NCBI RefSeq assembly: GCF_010728925.1
Contig: NZ_AP022608.1
Location: forward strand, 1,922,001 to 1,986,000
Direction of reading: 5' to 3'
Length of the DNA: 64,000 nt
DNA from: Mycolicibacterium gadium
GTDB taxonomy: Bacteria > Actinomycetota > Actinomycetes > Mycobacteriales > Mycobacteriaceae
Part shown: piece after piece, positions 1-8,433 of the stretch
Position numbering within the stretch: the first letter of the stretch is position 1
Layout of the letters: each line of letters begins with the position of its first letter
Program-made: the position numbers and the translations under genes
Notes under the pieces: generated by a model
The model's input: the letters and a program-made list of their open reading frames with translations, nothing else
Told to the model about the DNA's origin: nothing
The model's database searches: none

Positions 1-162
1 ATCCCCAGACAACCATCAGACCGCGAATGGAGTGCGGCTTTTGCGGAAACTATTGCGGTAAAAGCGGCGTCATTGATGCAGGTTTCGACCCGCCCATCCG
101 ACTTCACTCCGCTGAGTTAGGTAACCCTGACTATTTGCTGAAATGCCGTACTGCTGACCGCT

Positions 163-1551
163 TTAGGGAGTGATGACTGTTTCAGGGTCTGGTTCGGCGC
201 CAGAGTCCAGCGAGGCGTCCTTGGTCTCGTGCATGACCAGAATCGCGACGAAGCTCAGGCACGCCGCGATGAACAGGTACAGCCCAACCCAGCCGACGCC
301 GTAGGACGTCGCCAGCCACGTGGCGATGAACGGCGCCACCGCGGCGCCGAGGATGCTGGCGACGTTGTAGGAGATACCCGAACCCGTATAGCGCACATTC
401 GTCGGGAACAGCTCGGGTAGAACCGCGCTCATTGGGCCGAAGGTGAAGCCCATCAACGTCATTCCGATGATCAAGAAGAGCAGCATCATGGTTTCGGACG
501 TGTTGCCGGATCCGAGCATCGGGGCGAACAGCGCGCCGTACGCCATGATGCCGACTGTGACGACCAGAAGCGAGCGCCTACGGCCGAAGCGGTCGGAGAC
601 GAGACCCGACAGCGGCAGCGTCGCGGCGAAGAACAACACGGCGATCAACTGCAGTTGCAGGAAGTCGACGTAGGCGAACCCGAGCCCCTTACCGTCGGGC
701 GGCCGCTTCCCGGTGCCGAAGCTCAATGCCCACGTCGTCACAATGTAGAAGATGGTGTACGTCGCAAGCATCACGAAGGTACCGATGATCAACTGACGCC
801 AGCTCGTCCGAAACACTTCGGTCACTGGCGTTTTCACCTTCTCACCGCGCGCGACAGCGCGGGTGAACACCGGCGTCTCGATCAGGCGCAATCGCACGTA
901 CAGACCGATGGCCACCATCACCGCGCTCAGCAGGAACGGCACCCGCCAGCCCCATGTGAGGAACGCACCGTCGGGGTCTGGGTTCAGATTGCTGTGTCCG
1001 AGCCACAGCAGCAGGCCGACGAAAAGCCCGTTCGCCAAGAGGAATCCGAAAGGAGCTCCGAGTTGCGGCCACATCGCGGCCCAGCCCCGTCTACCGGGCT
1101 CGGCGGTCTCGGTGGCGAGTAGCGCCGCCCCGCTCCATTCACCGCCGAGCGCCAAGCCCTGCGAGAAGCGCATGATCGCCAGCAGTGTCGGAGCGATGAC
1201 GCCCACCTGCGAATAGGTCGGCAACAATCCGATGACGAACGTTGCGATTCCCATCACCAGCAGCGACGCGACCAAGGTGGCCTTGCGGCCGACTCGGTCG
1301 CCGAAATGGCCGAAGAGGACCGAGCCCACGGGGCGGGCCACGAAGGCGAGACCGAAGGTGGCCAGCGACGCCAATAGCGCCGTCGTCGGATCACCCTTGG
1401 GGAAGAACAGGTGCGGGAACACCGAAACCGCGGCGGTGGCGTAGATGTAGAAGTCGTAGAACTCGATGGTGGTACCGATCATCGAGGCGATCACGATACG
1501 TCGACGCGGAATCCCGCCGACCAGATCGCTGTCCGCGGTGTCTGAGCTCAT
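163..1551 (-). CDS. MFS transporter, metabolite:H+ symporter type
   Basis: A 462-residue integral membrane protein of the major facilitator superfamily. The N-terminal EFYDFYIYATA segment (about 30-41) and the loop motif GHFGDRVGRK (81-90), repeated as SDRFGRRR near 320, are typical of the metabolite:H+ symporter branch (shikimate, alpha-ketoglutarate and related organic-acid permeases). About twelve hydrophobic segments are visible. The ATG start has a purine-rich AGAGAGG upstream. It is transcribed alone, away from the island core, and has no copy of the island operator. Uptake of an organic acid is likely; the substrate cannot be read from sequence. Confidence 0.88.
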   Translation of the reverse strand: MSSDTADSDLVGGIPRRRIVIASMIGTTIEFYDFYIYATAAVSVFPHLFFPKGDPTTALLASLATFGLAFVARPVGSVLFGHFGDRVGRKATLVASLLVMGIATFVIGLLPTYSQVGVIAPTLLAIMRFSQGLALGGEWSGAALLATETAEPGRRGWAAMWPQLGAPFGFLLANGLFVGLLLWLGHSNLNPDPDGAFLTWGWRVPFLLSAVMVAIGLYVRLRLIETPVFTRAVARGEKVKTPVTEVFRTSWRQLIIGTFVMLATYTIFYIVTTWALSFGTGKRPPDGKGLGFAYVDFLQLQLIAVLFFAATLPLSGLVSDRFGRRRSLLVVTVGIMAYGALFAPMLGSGNTSETMMLLFLIIGMTLMGFTFGPMSAVLPELFPTNVRYTGSGISYNVASILGAAVAPFIATWLATSYGVGWVGLYLFIAACLSFVAILVMHETKDASLDSGAEPDPETVITP

Positions 1552-1668
1552 CTCGCGCCTCTCTGCCGATGATTTGGCAAAGGCACATCATGCCAGCGCC
1601 CCACATAGTTTGAGGTTTGTACACGCAAATGGTGGCGGCAGCCTGCTCAGCGCGCTGACCTGCGGCAA

Positions 1669-2259
1669 TTAGCCAGAGGCGACGACACCGTCGGAATCCC
1701 ACGGCGCCAGAGGCGAATCCGACGCCGTCCGGAACGCGTCCGGCACGTCCTCGGTGACACTCCAAGTCGCCGCCAGTCGACCCATCCCCACCGCATACGC
1801 GCAGTGCACACCGAGTTCGACGAGTTCGGATTCGGTGAAGTGCCTGCGCAGGTCGTCGTATACCGCGTCGTCAATCGACAGATGGTCGGTGGCGAACAGA
1901 TCCGCATAGCGCAGCGCGCTGCGTTCGGCCGGTGTCAGGTGGTCAGCTTCGGCGGGCCGTTCGAGGGAGCACACCAGATCCTCGGTGAGCCCGTCGTCGA
2001 TCGCGCTCTGATAACGCACGGACATGCAACTGCGGCACTGATTGTGGAAGGCGATTCGCAATCGCACCAGTTCGACGAGCCGCGGCGACAGCGTCCCGGT
2101 GGAGACGAGCGCCGCTTTCAACGCGCCGAGCGCGCCCGCGACCTCCGGTCGGTGGCCGAGTATCGATGCCACGCCGAAGTTGATCCGGTCACCCTGACCG
2201 AGGTCGTCCACCGGGATCGAAGCGAAAGCCGCAGAAGGGGCAATTCGGGACTTTGCCAT
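1669..2259 (-). CDS. carboxymuconolactone decarboxylase / AhpD-like protein
   Basis: A 196-residue all-helical protein of the CMD/AhpD family. The redox-type pair Cys75-Arg-Ser-Cys78 lies in the usual context (FHNQCRSCMSVR). In AhpD itself a His follows the second Cys by four residues; here that position is Arg82, so peroxidase activity is not certain. It is on the minus strand, about 110 bp from the MFS gene. Family members act as alkylhydroperoxidases or lactone decarboxylases. A role in handling peroxides made by oxygenases is an inference from context. Confidence 0.75.
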   Translation of the reverse strand: MAKSRIAPSAAFASIPVDDLGQGDRINFGVASILGHRPEVAGALGALKAALVSTGTLSPRLVELVRLRIAFHNQCRSCMSVRYQSAIDDGLTEDLVCSLERPAEADHLTPAERSALRYADLFATDHLSIDDAVYDDLRRHFTESELVELGVHCAYAVGMGRLAATWSVTEDVPDAFRTASDSPLAPWDSDGVVASG

Positions 2260-2367
2260 TCCCAGTCACCTCACATCGCCGTAGGTTGAGCGCAGAGAAC
2301 CACCGTAACGCGCGGACCGCGACAGCTAGACTGTTGGCCACACGGTAAGCAACCACATAGGAGCGCC

Positions 2368-2580
2368 GTGAACAAGGTCGACATGATTCTGATCAGCGTT
2401 GATGATCACATCGTCGAACCGCCGGACATGTTCAAGAATCATCTCCAGAAGAGGTATCTGGACGAGGCGCCGAGGTTGGTGCACAACGCTGACGGCAGCG
2501 ACACCTGGCAGTTTCGCGACGTGGTCATACCGAATGTGGCTTTGAATGCGGTCGCGGGCAGACCAAAAGAGGAGTACGGC
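2368..2580 (+). pseudogene. amidohydrolase_2, N-terminal fragment only
   Basis: The first 71 codons encode the start of an amidohydrolase_2-family protein: ISVDDHIVEPPDMF, then GSDTWQFRD, then NAVAGRPKEEYG. Intact relatives are about 400 residues long. A GTG start with TAGGAG upstream is intact, but homology stops abruptly near 2578 and the frame runs into an unrelated signal-peptide-like sequence, ending at a stop at 2689-2691. No metal-ligand region beyond the first DDH remains, so the fragment cannot be an active enzyme. The join looks like a deletion between two genes; a mis-assembly is the alternative. Confidence 0.7.
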
Positions 2581-3037
2581 CTGGCAGCGGTCGGTTGCGC
2601 GCTGGTAGCCGCTGGCATCGGCACCCCCGTGCAGCCTTGGACCCGACGCCCAGTGCGGCCCCGGGGGCCCAGGGCCAGAGCCAGGCGGTGACCGTGGCGG
2701 TCCGCCACAGCCCGGCCGCGGCGGACCGCCAGGGCAGCACTCGGCATTCGGCGGCCCCCTGGCGGCAACCGCGGACCCGGCGGCCCCGTCGGGCAAAACT
2801 TCCGCACGCCCGACAACCACGACTGGCGACCTCCGTGGAACCCCAGCGACCATTATTGGCGCGGACGGTTCAATGGCGCTCCCTGGGGTGCCGGACTTCC
2901 GCAGTGGGGCTGGGGCCCACCGCCACCGCCGGCCTGGGACGGACCGCTCCCCCGAGCCGTGGGGACCACCACCGGCGCCCATCAACTACTGCGGCTTCAA
3001 TGAGCAGCCGGTGTGGGATGCGAGTTACAACCAGTAG
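2578..3037 (+). pseudogene. frameshifted small Pro/Gly-rich secreted protein remnant
   Basis: Reading across frames recovers one mycobacterial-type exported protein. It has a hydrophobic signal segment (LAAVGCALVAAGIG, frame 1), then DPTPSAAPGAQGQSQAV (frame 3, from 2640) and GGPPQPGRGGPPGQHSAFGG (frame 2). Next comes GQNFRTPDNHDWRPPWNPSD (frame 1, from 2791), and last EPWGPPPAPINYCGFNEQP (frame 2), ending at TAG 3035-3037. At least four frame changes occur in about 350 bp, and the N-terminus is replaced by the amidohydrolase fragment. Either the gene has decayed or this very GC-rich stretch contains base-calling errors; the missing 5' end supports decay. The protein family is not one I can name. 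Confidence 0.6.
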
Positions 3038-3091
3038 GGCCTTTATTTCTTCGGGATTTGGATTCCCCTCCCGATCTGACATGAATCCGAG

Positions 3092-3122
3092 GATGGCCGT
3101 CCCGACTACCGGGGCGGCCATC
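3092..3122. terminator. intrinsic hairpin between convergent genes
   Basis: A 12-bp stem (left arm 3092-3103, right arm 3111-3122, one T:G position) encloses a 7-nt loop. It sits between the secreted-protein remnant on the plus strand and the P450 stop on the minus strand, so it probably works in both directions. A weak T-rich tract follows on the plus side. Confidence 0.72.
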
Positions 3123-3128
3123 TTCAAT

Positions 3129-4364
3129 TCACTTGAGCGAGTACCGGATCGGCAGGTGCTTGGGCCCGCCGACGAAGATCGTCGCGGTATACGCCGGGTC
3201 TCCGGTCAGCTCGATCTCGTCCAGCCGGGGGATCAACTCGGAGAAGAAGCTGTTGACCTCCATCCTGGCCAGCGCGGCACCGAGGCAGAAGTGCACGCCG
3301 TAGCCGAATGCGTTGTGCTTGTTGGGTTCGCGTCCTACGTCGAATCGGAACGGTTCGTCGAAGACGTCTTCGTCACGATTCGATGAGACATAGGACAGCA
3401 GCACCGACTCCCCCGCGGCGATCGGAATTCCGCGGACCTCGGTGTCCTCGTGTGCGGTACGCATGAACTCCTTCACCGGCGTGACCCAGCGGATCATCTC
3501 CTCGGTGGCCAACGGCATGAGATCCATGTTGGCGCGTAGGCGCTGCAACTGATGTGGATGGTCGATCAGCGCGTGAAGTCCGCCTGAGATCACGGCGCTG
3601 GTGGTGTCGTGTCCCGCGGTCGCGATGATCAGGTAGTAGGACACGGTGTCGATGTCGGACAGTGGTTCACCGTCGATCGTGGCGTTCGCGATCGCCGAGG
3701 CCAGATCCTCGGTCGGCGTCGCGCGCCGGGCCGCGGTCAATTCGTTGAAGTAGGCGAACATCTCGAGCAGCACGCCCATGGATTCCTCGATGGACGAACT
3801 ACGCTGCATCTCCTCGTCGTCGGTTCCGAAAAGCTCCTGTGTGTACTTCAACATCTGCGGAAAGTCGGTTTCGGGAATGCCGAGCATCGACATGATCACG
3901 TAGAGCGGATAGTTCACCGCGACTTCTTGGACGAAATCGCATTCCGGTCCCGCCGCCACCATCTGGTCGACGTAGCGTTTGGCGAGCTCGTCGATGCGCA
4001 CCTTCAGCGCACGCATGGCTTTTGGTCGGAACCAGTCGGCTCCGATGGCCCGGATGGCGCGGTGCTCCGGATCATCGTGATGAATCAGGGTTTTGACCCC
4101 GATTGCAGCCTGCTGATCATCGCCGGCAGCGGTGGTCAGCACGGGACGCGGCGAGTTGGTGAACAACGCGTTCGCCCGTTCGATCGCCATGATGTCGGCG
4201 TGCTTGGTGATCGCCCAGAACGGCCGGTAGTCCGGTACGTCTACCCATGACACAGGAGCGTTCGCGCGCAGATGCGTCAGTGCGGCGTGCAGCTTGGTCT
4301 CGTCGGTGTACGCCCGCGGGGTCGCGAACACCTTCGCGGCTTCATCCATGATCCGGGTGGCCAT
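3129..4364 (-). CDS. cytochrome P450
   Basis: A 411-residue soluble bacterial class I P450. The I-helix oxygen-activation motif is AGHDTT (250-255), the ExxR pair is Glu289/Arg292, and the heme-binding loop FGYGVHFCLG places the thiolate ligand at Cys360. It starts with ATG after GAGGAA, 10 bp behind the F420-type oxidoreductase gene, so the two form an operon. An operator-like palindrome lies upstream of the pair at 5425. It would hydroxylate a hydrophobic substrate using ferredoxin and a reductase, neither of which is encoded here. The subfamily is not assigned. Confidence 0.93.
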   Translation of the reverse strand: MATRIMDEAAKVFATPRAYTDETKLHAALTHLRANAPVSWVDVPDYRPFWAITKHADIMAIERANALFTNSPRPVLTTAAGDDQQAAIGVKTLIHHDDPEHRAIRAIGADWFRPKAMRALKVRIDELAKRYVDQMVAAGPECDFVQEVAVNYPLYVIMSMLGIPETDFPQMLKYTQELFGTDDEEMQRSSSIEESMGVLLEMFAYFNELTAARRATPTEDLASAIANATIDGEPLSDIDTVSYYLIIATAGHDTTSAVISGGLHALIDHPHQLQRLRANMDLMPLATEEMIRWVTPVKEFMRTAHEDTEVRGIPIAAGESVLLSYVSSNRDEDVFDEPFRFDVGREPNKHNAFGYGVHFCLGAALARMEVNSFFSELIPRLDEIELTGDPAYTATIFVGGPKHLPIRYSLK

Positions 4365-4374
4365 AGCCGGTTCC

Positions 4375-5412
4375 TCACTGTGCAGTCGGCGCGCGCAGCT
4401 CTGTCAATACCGCCGAGATTGTTGATTCCGAAGTCGTACGGGGAAAGCCCACCATGACGCGGTCGATCAGACCGTCGCAACGGTCGCGAATCTTGGCCGC
4501 CAGCTTGTCGATTGGCGCAACGACCGCGAAGGCTTCGAGAATCTCGTCGTCGATCAGGGCACCCATACCGTCCCAGTCGCCCTTCAGCGAAAGGCCGTGC
4601 AACTCGTCGTGCAACGCTCCCCAGCCGTGCAGATCGAGCACCTTCTTGTACGCGGGTGTCGAACCGTAGAAAGCTATCTGCTTGCGGGTGCCCAGGGCGG
4701 CGGCGCCCAACTCGGATTCGTCGGAACCGGTGACGACGAACAGCGGAGCCGACACCTGGAAGTCGTCGCGCACCCGGCCCGACTTGGCCATCCCCCGCAT
4801 CAGCGCGGGAATGGTCACCTCCTCGAAATACCGCTTGGTCGTAAAGGCGTGCGCGAGAACCCCGTCGGCGACTTCGCCCGTCATCTCCGTCATCGCCTCA
4901 CCGACTGCGGCGATAAACACCTTCGGGACGCCGTACTGGTGCGGCTCCGGCACGAACATCGGCGTCATGATCTTGTGTGTGTAGAAGTCGCCCTCGAACC
5001 GCAACTTCGAGCCGTCGTGCCAGCACGCCCAGATTTCGTGTAAAGCCAGCACGAACTCCCGCATCCGCGGCACCGGCCGGCTCCACGGCATGGAAAAGCG
5101 CTTCTCGATGTGCGGCTGGATCTGCGAGCCGAGACCGAGGTTCAGCCGACCCCCGGAGTACTCCTGCAGATCCCAGCCGACGTTGGCGACGGTCATCGGG
5201 TTCCGGGCGAACGCGACAGCGATGCTGGTGCCCAGTTCGATCGTCTCGGTGTGCTCGGCGGCGAGCGTCAGCGGCAGGAACGGATCATGGTTGACCTCGG
5301 CGGTCCAGCAGCCGTCATAGCCCCGCCGTTCCAGGGTCACCGCCGCGTCGACCACGGCATGGAGCTGGCTGAACACACCGCCGTCGACCTTGAGGCCGGC
5401 GCCGCTACCCAT
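4375..5412 (-). CDS. LLM-class F420-dependent oxidoreductase (MSMEG_2256-type)
   Basis: A TIM-barrel luciferase-like protein with the typical EHTETIELGTSIAVAFARNP and GLGSQIQPHIEKRFSMPW segments. From memory it resembles the mycobacterial TIGR03617 group, expected to use coenzyme F420. I place the start at ATG 5412 (MGSGAGLKVDGGV, 345 residues), just downstream of the palindrome at 5425-5443. An ATG eight codons further out would put that site partly inside the gene. It is the first gene of an operon with the P450. The substrate is unknown; F420-dependent oxidation or reduction of an island intermediate is likely. Confidence 0.82.
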   Translation of the reverse strand: MGSGAGLKVDGGVFSQLHAVVDAAVTLERRGYDGCWTAEVNHDPFLPLTLAAEHTETIELGTSIAVAFARNPMTVANVGWDLQEYSGGRLNLGLGSQIQPHIEKRFSMPWSRPVPRMREFVLALHEIWACWHDGSKLRFEGDFYTHKIMTPMFVPEPHQYGVPKVFIAAVGEAMTEMTGEVADGVLAHAFTTKRYFEEVTIPALMRGMAKSGRVRDDFQVSAPLFVVTGSDESELGAAALGTRKQIAFYGSTPAYKKVLDLHGWGALHDELHGLSLKGDWDGMGALIDDEILEAFAVVAPIDKLAAKIRDRCDGLIDRVMVGFPRTTSESTISAVLTELRAPTAQ

Positions 5413-5424
5413 GCCCGCAGACGC

Positions 5425-5443
5425 TACAGTAAGCAATTCAGTA
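5425..5443. promoter_or_regulatory. degenerate island operator (8-3-8 palindrome)
   Basis: TACAGTAA, three bases, then ATTCAGTA. It matches the island consensus TACTGTAA-N3-TTACAGTA at 7/8 and 6/8 positions. It lies between the divergent LLM-P450 operon and the acyl-CoA carboxylase gene, where one repressor could serve both promoters. Confidence 0.5.
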
Positions 5444-5498
5444 TGGTCAACGTGAACATGCCGGTGCGACGATCGCCTTTCAACGACAGGAAGAGCGC

Positions 5499-6995
5499 AT
5501 GACGAACGAGCAGGGTTGGAAGGAGACGCTCGAAGACCTCGATCTTCGGCGTGAGCGGTCGCGCGCGATGGGTGGCCCGGAGCGGCTGGCCAAGCATCAC
5601 GGCAAGGGCAGGCTGGATGCCCGTGCGCGGCTGAACCACCTCCTCGACAAGGGCAGCTTCCGGGAGTTCGGCACGCTGGTGGGCGGTGAGATCGCGGCCG
5701 ACGGGATTGTGGCCGGCTCGGGCCTCATCAACGGCTCGCCGGTGATGGTCGGCGCGGAGGACTTCACCACGTTGGCGGGCAGCATCGGTCCCGGCGGTAA
5801 CGCGAAGCGCTATCGGCTAGCGGAGTTGGCGCTGCGGGACCGGATCCCGTTGGTGATGCTTCTGGAGGGCGCGGGCTTCCGGCCCAGCGGCGAGCACTAT
5901 GGCCGCACCCCAACCGATCTGCTCGCCCAGGCGCAATGCTCCGGCAAGGTGCCGATGGTCGGAGGGCTGCTCGGCCCGTCGGCGGGCCATGGTGCACTGG
6001 TGGCGCCGGTGTGCGATTGGACCATCATGAGCAACCAGGGCGCGATCTTCACCGCCGGCCCGCCGGTCGTGAAAGAGTCGACGGGCGAGGACATTTCGAA
6101 AGAAGACCTGGGAGGGCCGTCGGTGGCGCTCGCCAGCGGGGTGATCCACAACCTCGCCGAGGACGATGAGGCGGTCCTCGACGACATCCGTCGTTATCTG
6201 TCGTACTTCCCGTCGAGCGCGTGGTCGTATCCGGCGTCACTGCCCGAGGACGAGGCGAGCGAACCGCGCTCGACGCCGGAACTGCTCGACATCGTCCCGC
6301 GCGGCAACCGGCGCGTCTACGACATGCGTGCCGTCCTCGACGTGGTGTTCGACGACCGGGGCTGGTTCGAGGTGCAGCCGAAATTCGGGCAGGCGATGAT
6401 CTGTGCGTTGGCCCATCTCGGCGGTCATCCCGTCGCCGTCGTCGCCAATCAGCCCAAGGTGATCGCCGGATCGATCGACGCCGCCGCCGCCGACAAGGCA
6501 GCGCATTTCATCAATGTCGCCGACTCGTTCCATCTACCGATCGTGTTCCTCGCGGACAACCCGGGAATGTTGCCGGGCAGCCGATCCGAGAAGAGCGGCG
6601 TGCTGCGCAGCGGTGCCCGGATGTTCGCCGCCCAGACCGCGGCCACCACGCTGAAGCTGCATGTAACCCTGCGCAAGGCCTACGGATTCGGGTCGATGGT
6701 GATGTCGCTGCTGGGCTTCGACAACCAGAGCGCCACGTTCGCCTATCCGGGTGCGACGATGGGCGCGATGAGCGCGGCCGCCCTCAGCAAGGCCTCCCAC
6801 GCCGCCGAGGATGTGGAAGCCAAGCTGCGCAAGGCCGAGGTCGAGGCGTCGTTCCGGTCGGCCGGCCACCTCGGGTTCGACGACCTCATCAGCCCGGAGG
6901 ATACGCGCAATGCGTTGCTCTCGGCGCTGCAGCGTGGGCTCTACAGCAGGCAGGCCGCGGCAGAACCGGTGAGCCGCACCGTCATCACGCCCTAG
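5499..6995 (+). CDS. acyl-CoA carboxylase, carboxyltransferase (beta) subunit
   Basis: A 498-residue protein of the propionyl/acetyl/methylcrotonyl-CoA carboxylase beta family with both crotonase-like halves. Examples are GHGALVAPVCDWTIMSNQGA near 165-185 and, in the C-terminal half, the acyl-CoA-binding segment ADNPGMLPGSRSEKSGVL. It would transfer CO2 from a biotin carrier to an acyl-CoA. No biotin carboxylase or biotin-carrier subunit is encoded in the window, so it must share an alpha subunit made elsewhere or act differently. The ATG start follows AGGAAGAG. It diverges from the LLM-P450 operon across an operator-like site. Confidence 0.88.
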   Translation: MTNEQGWKETLEDLDLRRERSRAMGGPERLAKHHGKGRLDARARLNHLLDKGSFREFGTLVGGEIAADGIVAGSGLINGSPVMVGAEDFTTLAGSIGPGGNAKRYRLAELALRDRIPLVMLLEGAGFRPSGEHYGRTPTDLLAQAQCSGKVPMVGGLLGPSAGHGALVAPVCDWTIMSNQGAIFTAGPPVVKESTGEDISKEDLGGPSVALASGVIHNLAEDDEAVLDDIRRYLSYFPSSAWSYPASLPEDEASEPRSTPELLDIVPRGNRRVYDMRAVLDVVFDDRGWFEVQPKFGQAMICALAHLGGHPVAVVANQPKVIAGSIDAAAADKAAHFINVADSFHLPIVFLADNPGMLPGSRSEKSGVLRSGARMFAAQTAATTLKLHVTLRKAYGFGSMVMSLLGFDNQSATFAYPGATMGAMSAAALSKASHAAEDVEAKLRKAEVEASFRSAGHLGFDDLISPEDTRNALLSALQRGLYSRQAAAEPVSRTVITP

Positions 6996-8062
6996 CTCTT
7001 TGCGCGGTATTCGGCGACGATGGGCTCGAGTTCGTCGGGTGTCGCTCCGTGCATGATCACCGCGTCGGCGCCGTAATCGAACTCTTTCCGTATGCGGTCC
7101 ACACACTGTGCCGCCGAGCCCGTCGCCGAGGGCTCGAGCCATTCGTCGGGGATGAGCGTGGCGATGTGCTCGATCTGCTCGGCAGTCGCCTTGTGGTCGA
7201 TGCCGCCGCCGATGGACTGCACCACCTCGTCGTCCCTGAAGCGTTGCAGCACTGAGAGATCCCAGCCGTTGGTGTTGAGCAGCAGCTCGCCGTAGCCCTG
7301 TAGGTAGGTCGCCAGCCGCGCCACCGTCTTCTTCAGCCGGAGCTCCTCGGGCAGATGGTCACCGACGGTCGCGAAGCACGACCACACCCTCACGTCGTCG
7401 GGGTTGCGGCCCGCCTGCTCCGCGGCGTCTTTGACGGTCTTCACCGCGCGCTGCAGGGTTTCGGGCGTGAAGTAGGTGTGCAGAATGACGTCGTCGAACT
7501 CGCGCCCGCCCAGCGCCAACGTCTTGGGGCCGAACGCGACGATCGCCAGCCGGATGTCCTCGTTGAAGTCCGGGTCCAGGAACAGCAACTGATACTTCCC
7601 GATCGGCCCGTCATGGTTGAAGATGAGCTCACCGTGCCAGAGCCTCCGCATGACCTGAGCGAAGTCCTCCATCTGCGCGGTCGTGACAGCCGGCACCCCG
7701 AAGGCGCCGTACATCGCTGCGATACCGCGGCCGATTCCCAGCGTGAACCGGCCTTTCGACAGCCGGTGCATGGTGGTCGCGTATGAACCGGTGATCAGCG
7801 GGTGCCGGGTGTTGTGATTCGTCGCGGCGGTGGCGATCTGCATCCGATTGGTGACCGCAAGCGCGGCACCGGAGAGCGACGACGCTTCCTTGACGTTCCA
7901 CCGCTCCGAGATGAACCCCGTGCCGAAGCCCAGTTCCTCACCACGGCGCGCTTCGTCCATCAGCCCCGCAGGTCCCTCACCACCCGCACCAGCGAGCAAG
8001 TAGTAACCCAGCTCATCGAGCACGCGTTCGCCCGCATCCGGCTGAGCCGGTAATTCAGTCAC
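6992..8062 (-). CDS. LLM-class F420-dependent oxidoreductase (MSMEG_2249-type)
   Basis: A luciferase-like TIM-barrel protein of about 356 residues. The start region ELGYYLLAGAG and the LGIGRG segment are typical of a mycobacterial F420-dependent group (from memory, TIGR03857). I chose GTG 8062 because its GTGA overlaps the TGA stop of the preceding gene; longer in-frame extension has no support. It is the last gene of a three-gene operon (phosphotransferase, SnoaL-like, LLM). Its TAG stop shares a CTAG with the stop of the convergent carboxyltransferase gene. Confidence 0.82.
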   Translation of the reverse strand: MTELPAQPDAGERVLDELGYYLLAGAGGEGPAGLMDEARRGEELGFGTGFISERWNVKEASSLSGAALAVTNRMQIATAATNHNTRHPLITGSYATTMHRLSKGRFTLGIGRGIAAMYGAFGVPAVTTAQMEDFAQVMRRLWHGELIFNHDGPIGKYQLLFLDPDFNEDIRLAIVAFGPKTLALGGREFDDVILHTYFTPETLQRAVKTVKDAAEQAGRNPDDVRVWSCFATVGDHLPEELRLKKTVARLATYLQGYGELLLNTNGWDLSVLQRFRDDEVVQSIGGGIDHKATAEQIEHIATLIPDEWLEPSATGSAAQCVDRIRKEFDYGADAVIMHGATPDELEPIVAEYRAKS

Positions 8063-8433
8063 TGCCAAACTCCTTGCTTGTAGCCGCAATTCCACACCTC
8101 GACGATCCGACCGTCGACCACCCGGAATATCTCCATACTGCCGACGTCGGTCTTGGTGCCGTCCTTCAGTTCCATCGGCGACTGGTAGACGATGGCGACA
8201 TGCTCGCCGTCATCGCCCGCCACCACCAGGTTGAGGTCGAAACGAATCGTCTCGAACATGGCCCAGTGGTCCACGATGCGCGCAACCGCCTGCTCGTGAG
8301 TCAGCGTTGTCGACTCTCCGACATCATGGCGAATCACGCTGTCCCCCATGAGTTCCTCAGCGAGGTCGAAGTTGCGCTCGTTCCAGACGACGAGGTTGTA
8401 CAGCTCCACCACTTCCCGCGCCGTACGAGTCAC
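8059..8433 (-). CDS. SnoaL/NTF2-like protein
   Basis: About 124 residues with the NTF2-fold pattern of SnoaL-like proteins: VVELYNLVVWNERNFD at the start, a central HDVGES, and a VVDGRIVEVWNCGYKQ ending. This small cone-shaped fold houses polyketide cyclases, ketosteroid isomerases and hydrolases. I chose GTG 8433 because it overlaps the upstream stop by GTGA; the longer ORF upstream is not protein-like. It sits between a phosphotransferase-family gene and an F420-type oxidoreductase gene, both translationally coupled to it. An isomerase or cyclase step is possible but unproven. Confidence 0.78.
   Translation of the reverse strand: MTRTAREVVELYNLVVWNERNFDLAEELMGDSVIRHDVGESTTLTHEQAVARIVDHWAMFETIRFDLNLVVAGDDGEHVAIVYQSPMELKDGTKTDVGSMEIFRVVDGRIVEVWNCGYKQGVWQ

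Noticed and set aside
3..173. An open frame at the left edge with a Cys-rich segment (ECGFCGNYCGKSG)
   Set aside because: It is short, truncated by the window and overlaps the MFS gene end; I recognise no family. It could be the tail of a real gene, but that cannot be supported here.
2326..2985. A 219-codon minus-strand frame over the amidohydrolase fragment
   Set aside because: It is Gly/Pro/Arg-rich antisense of the GC-rich secreted-protein remnant.
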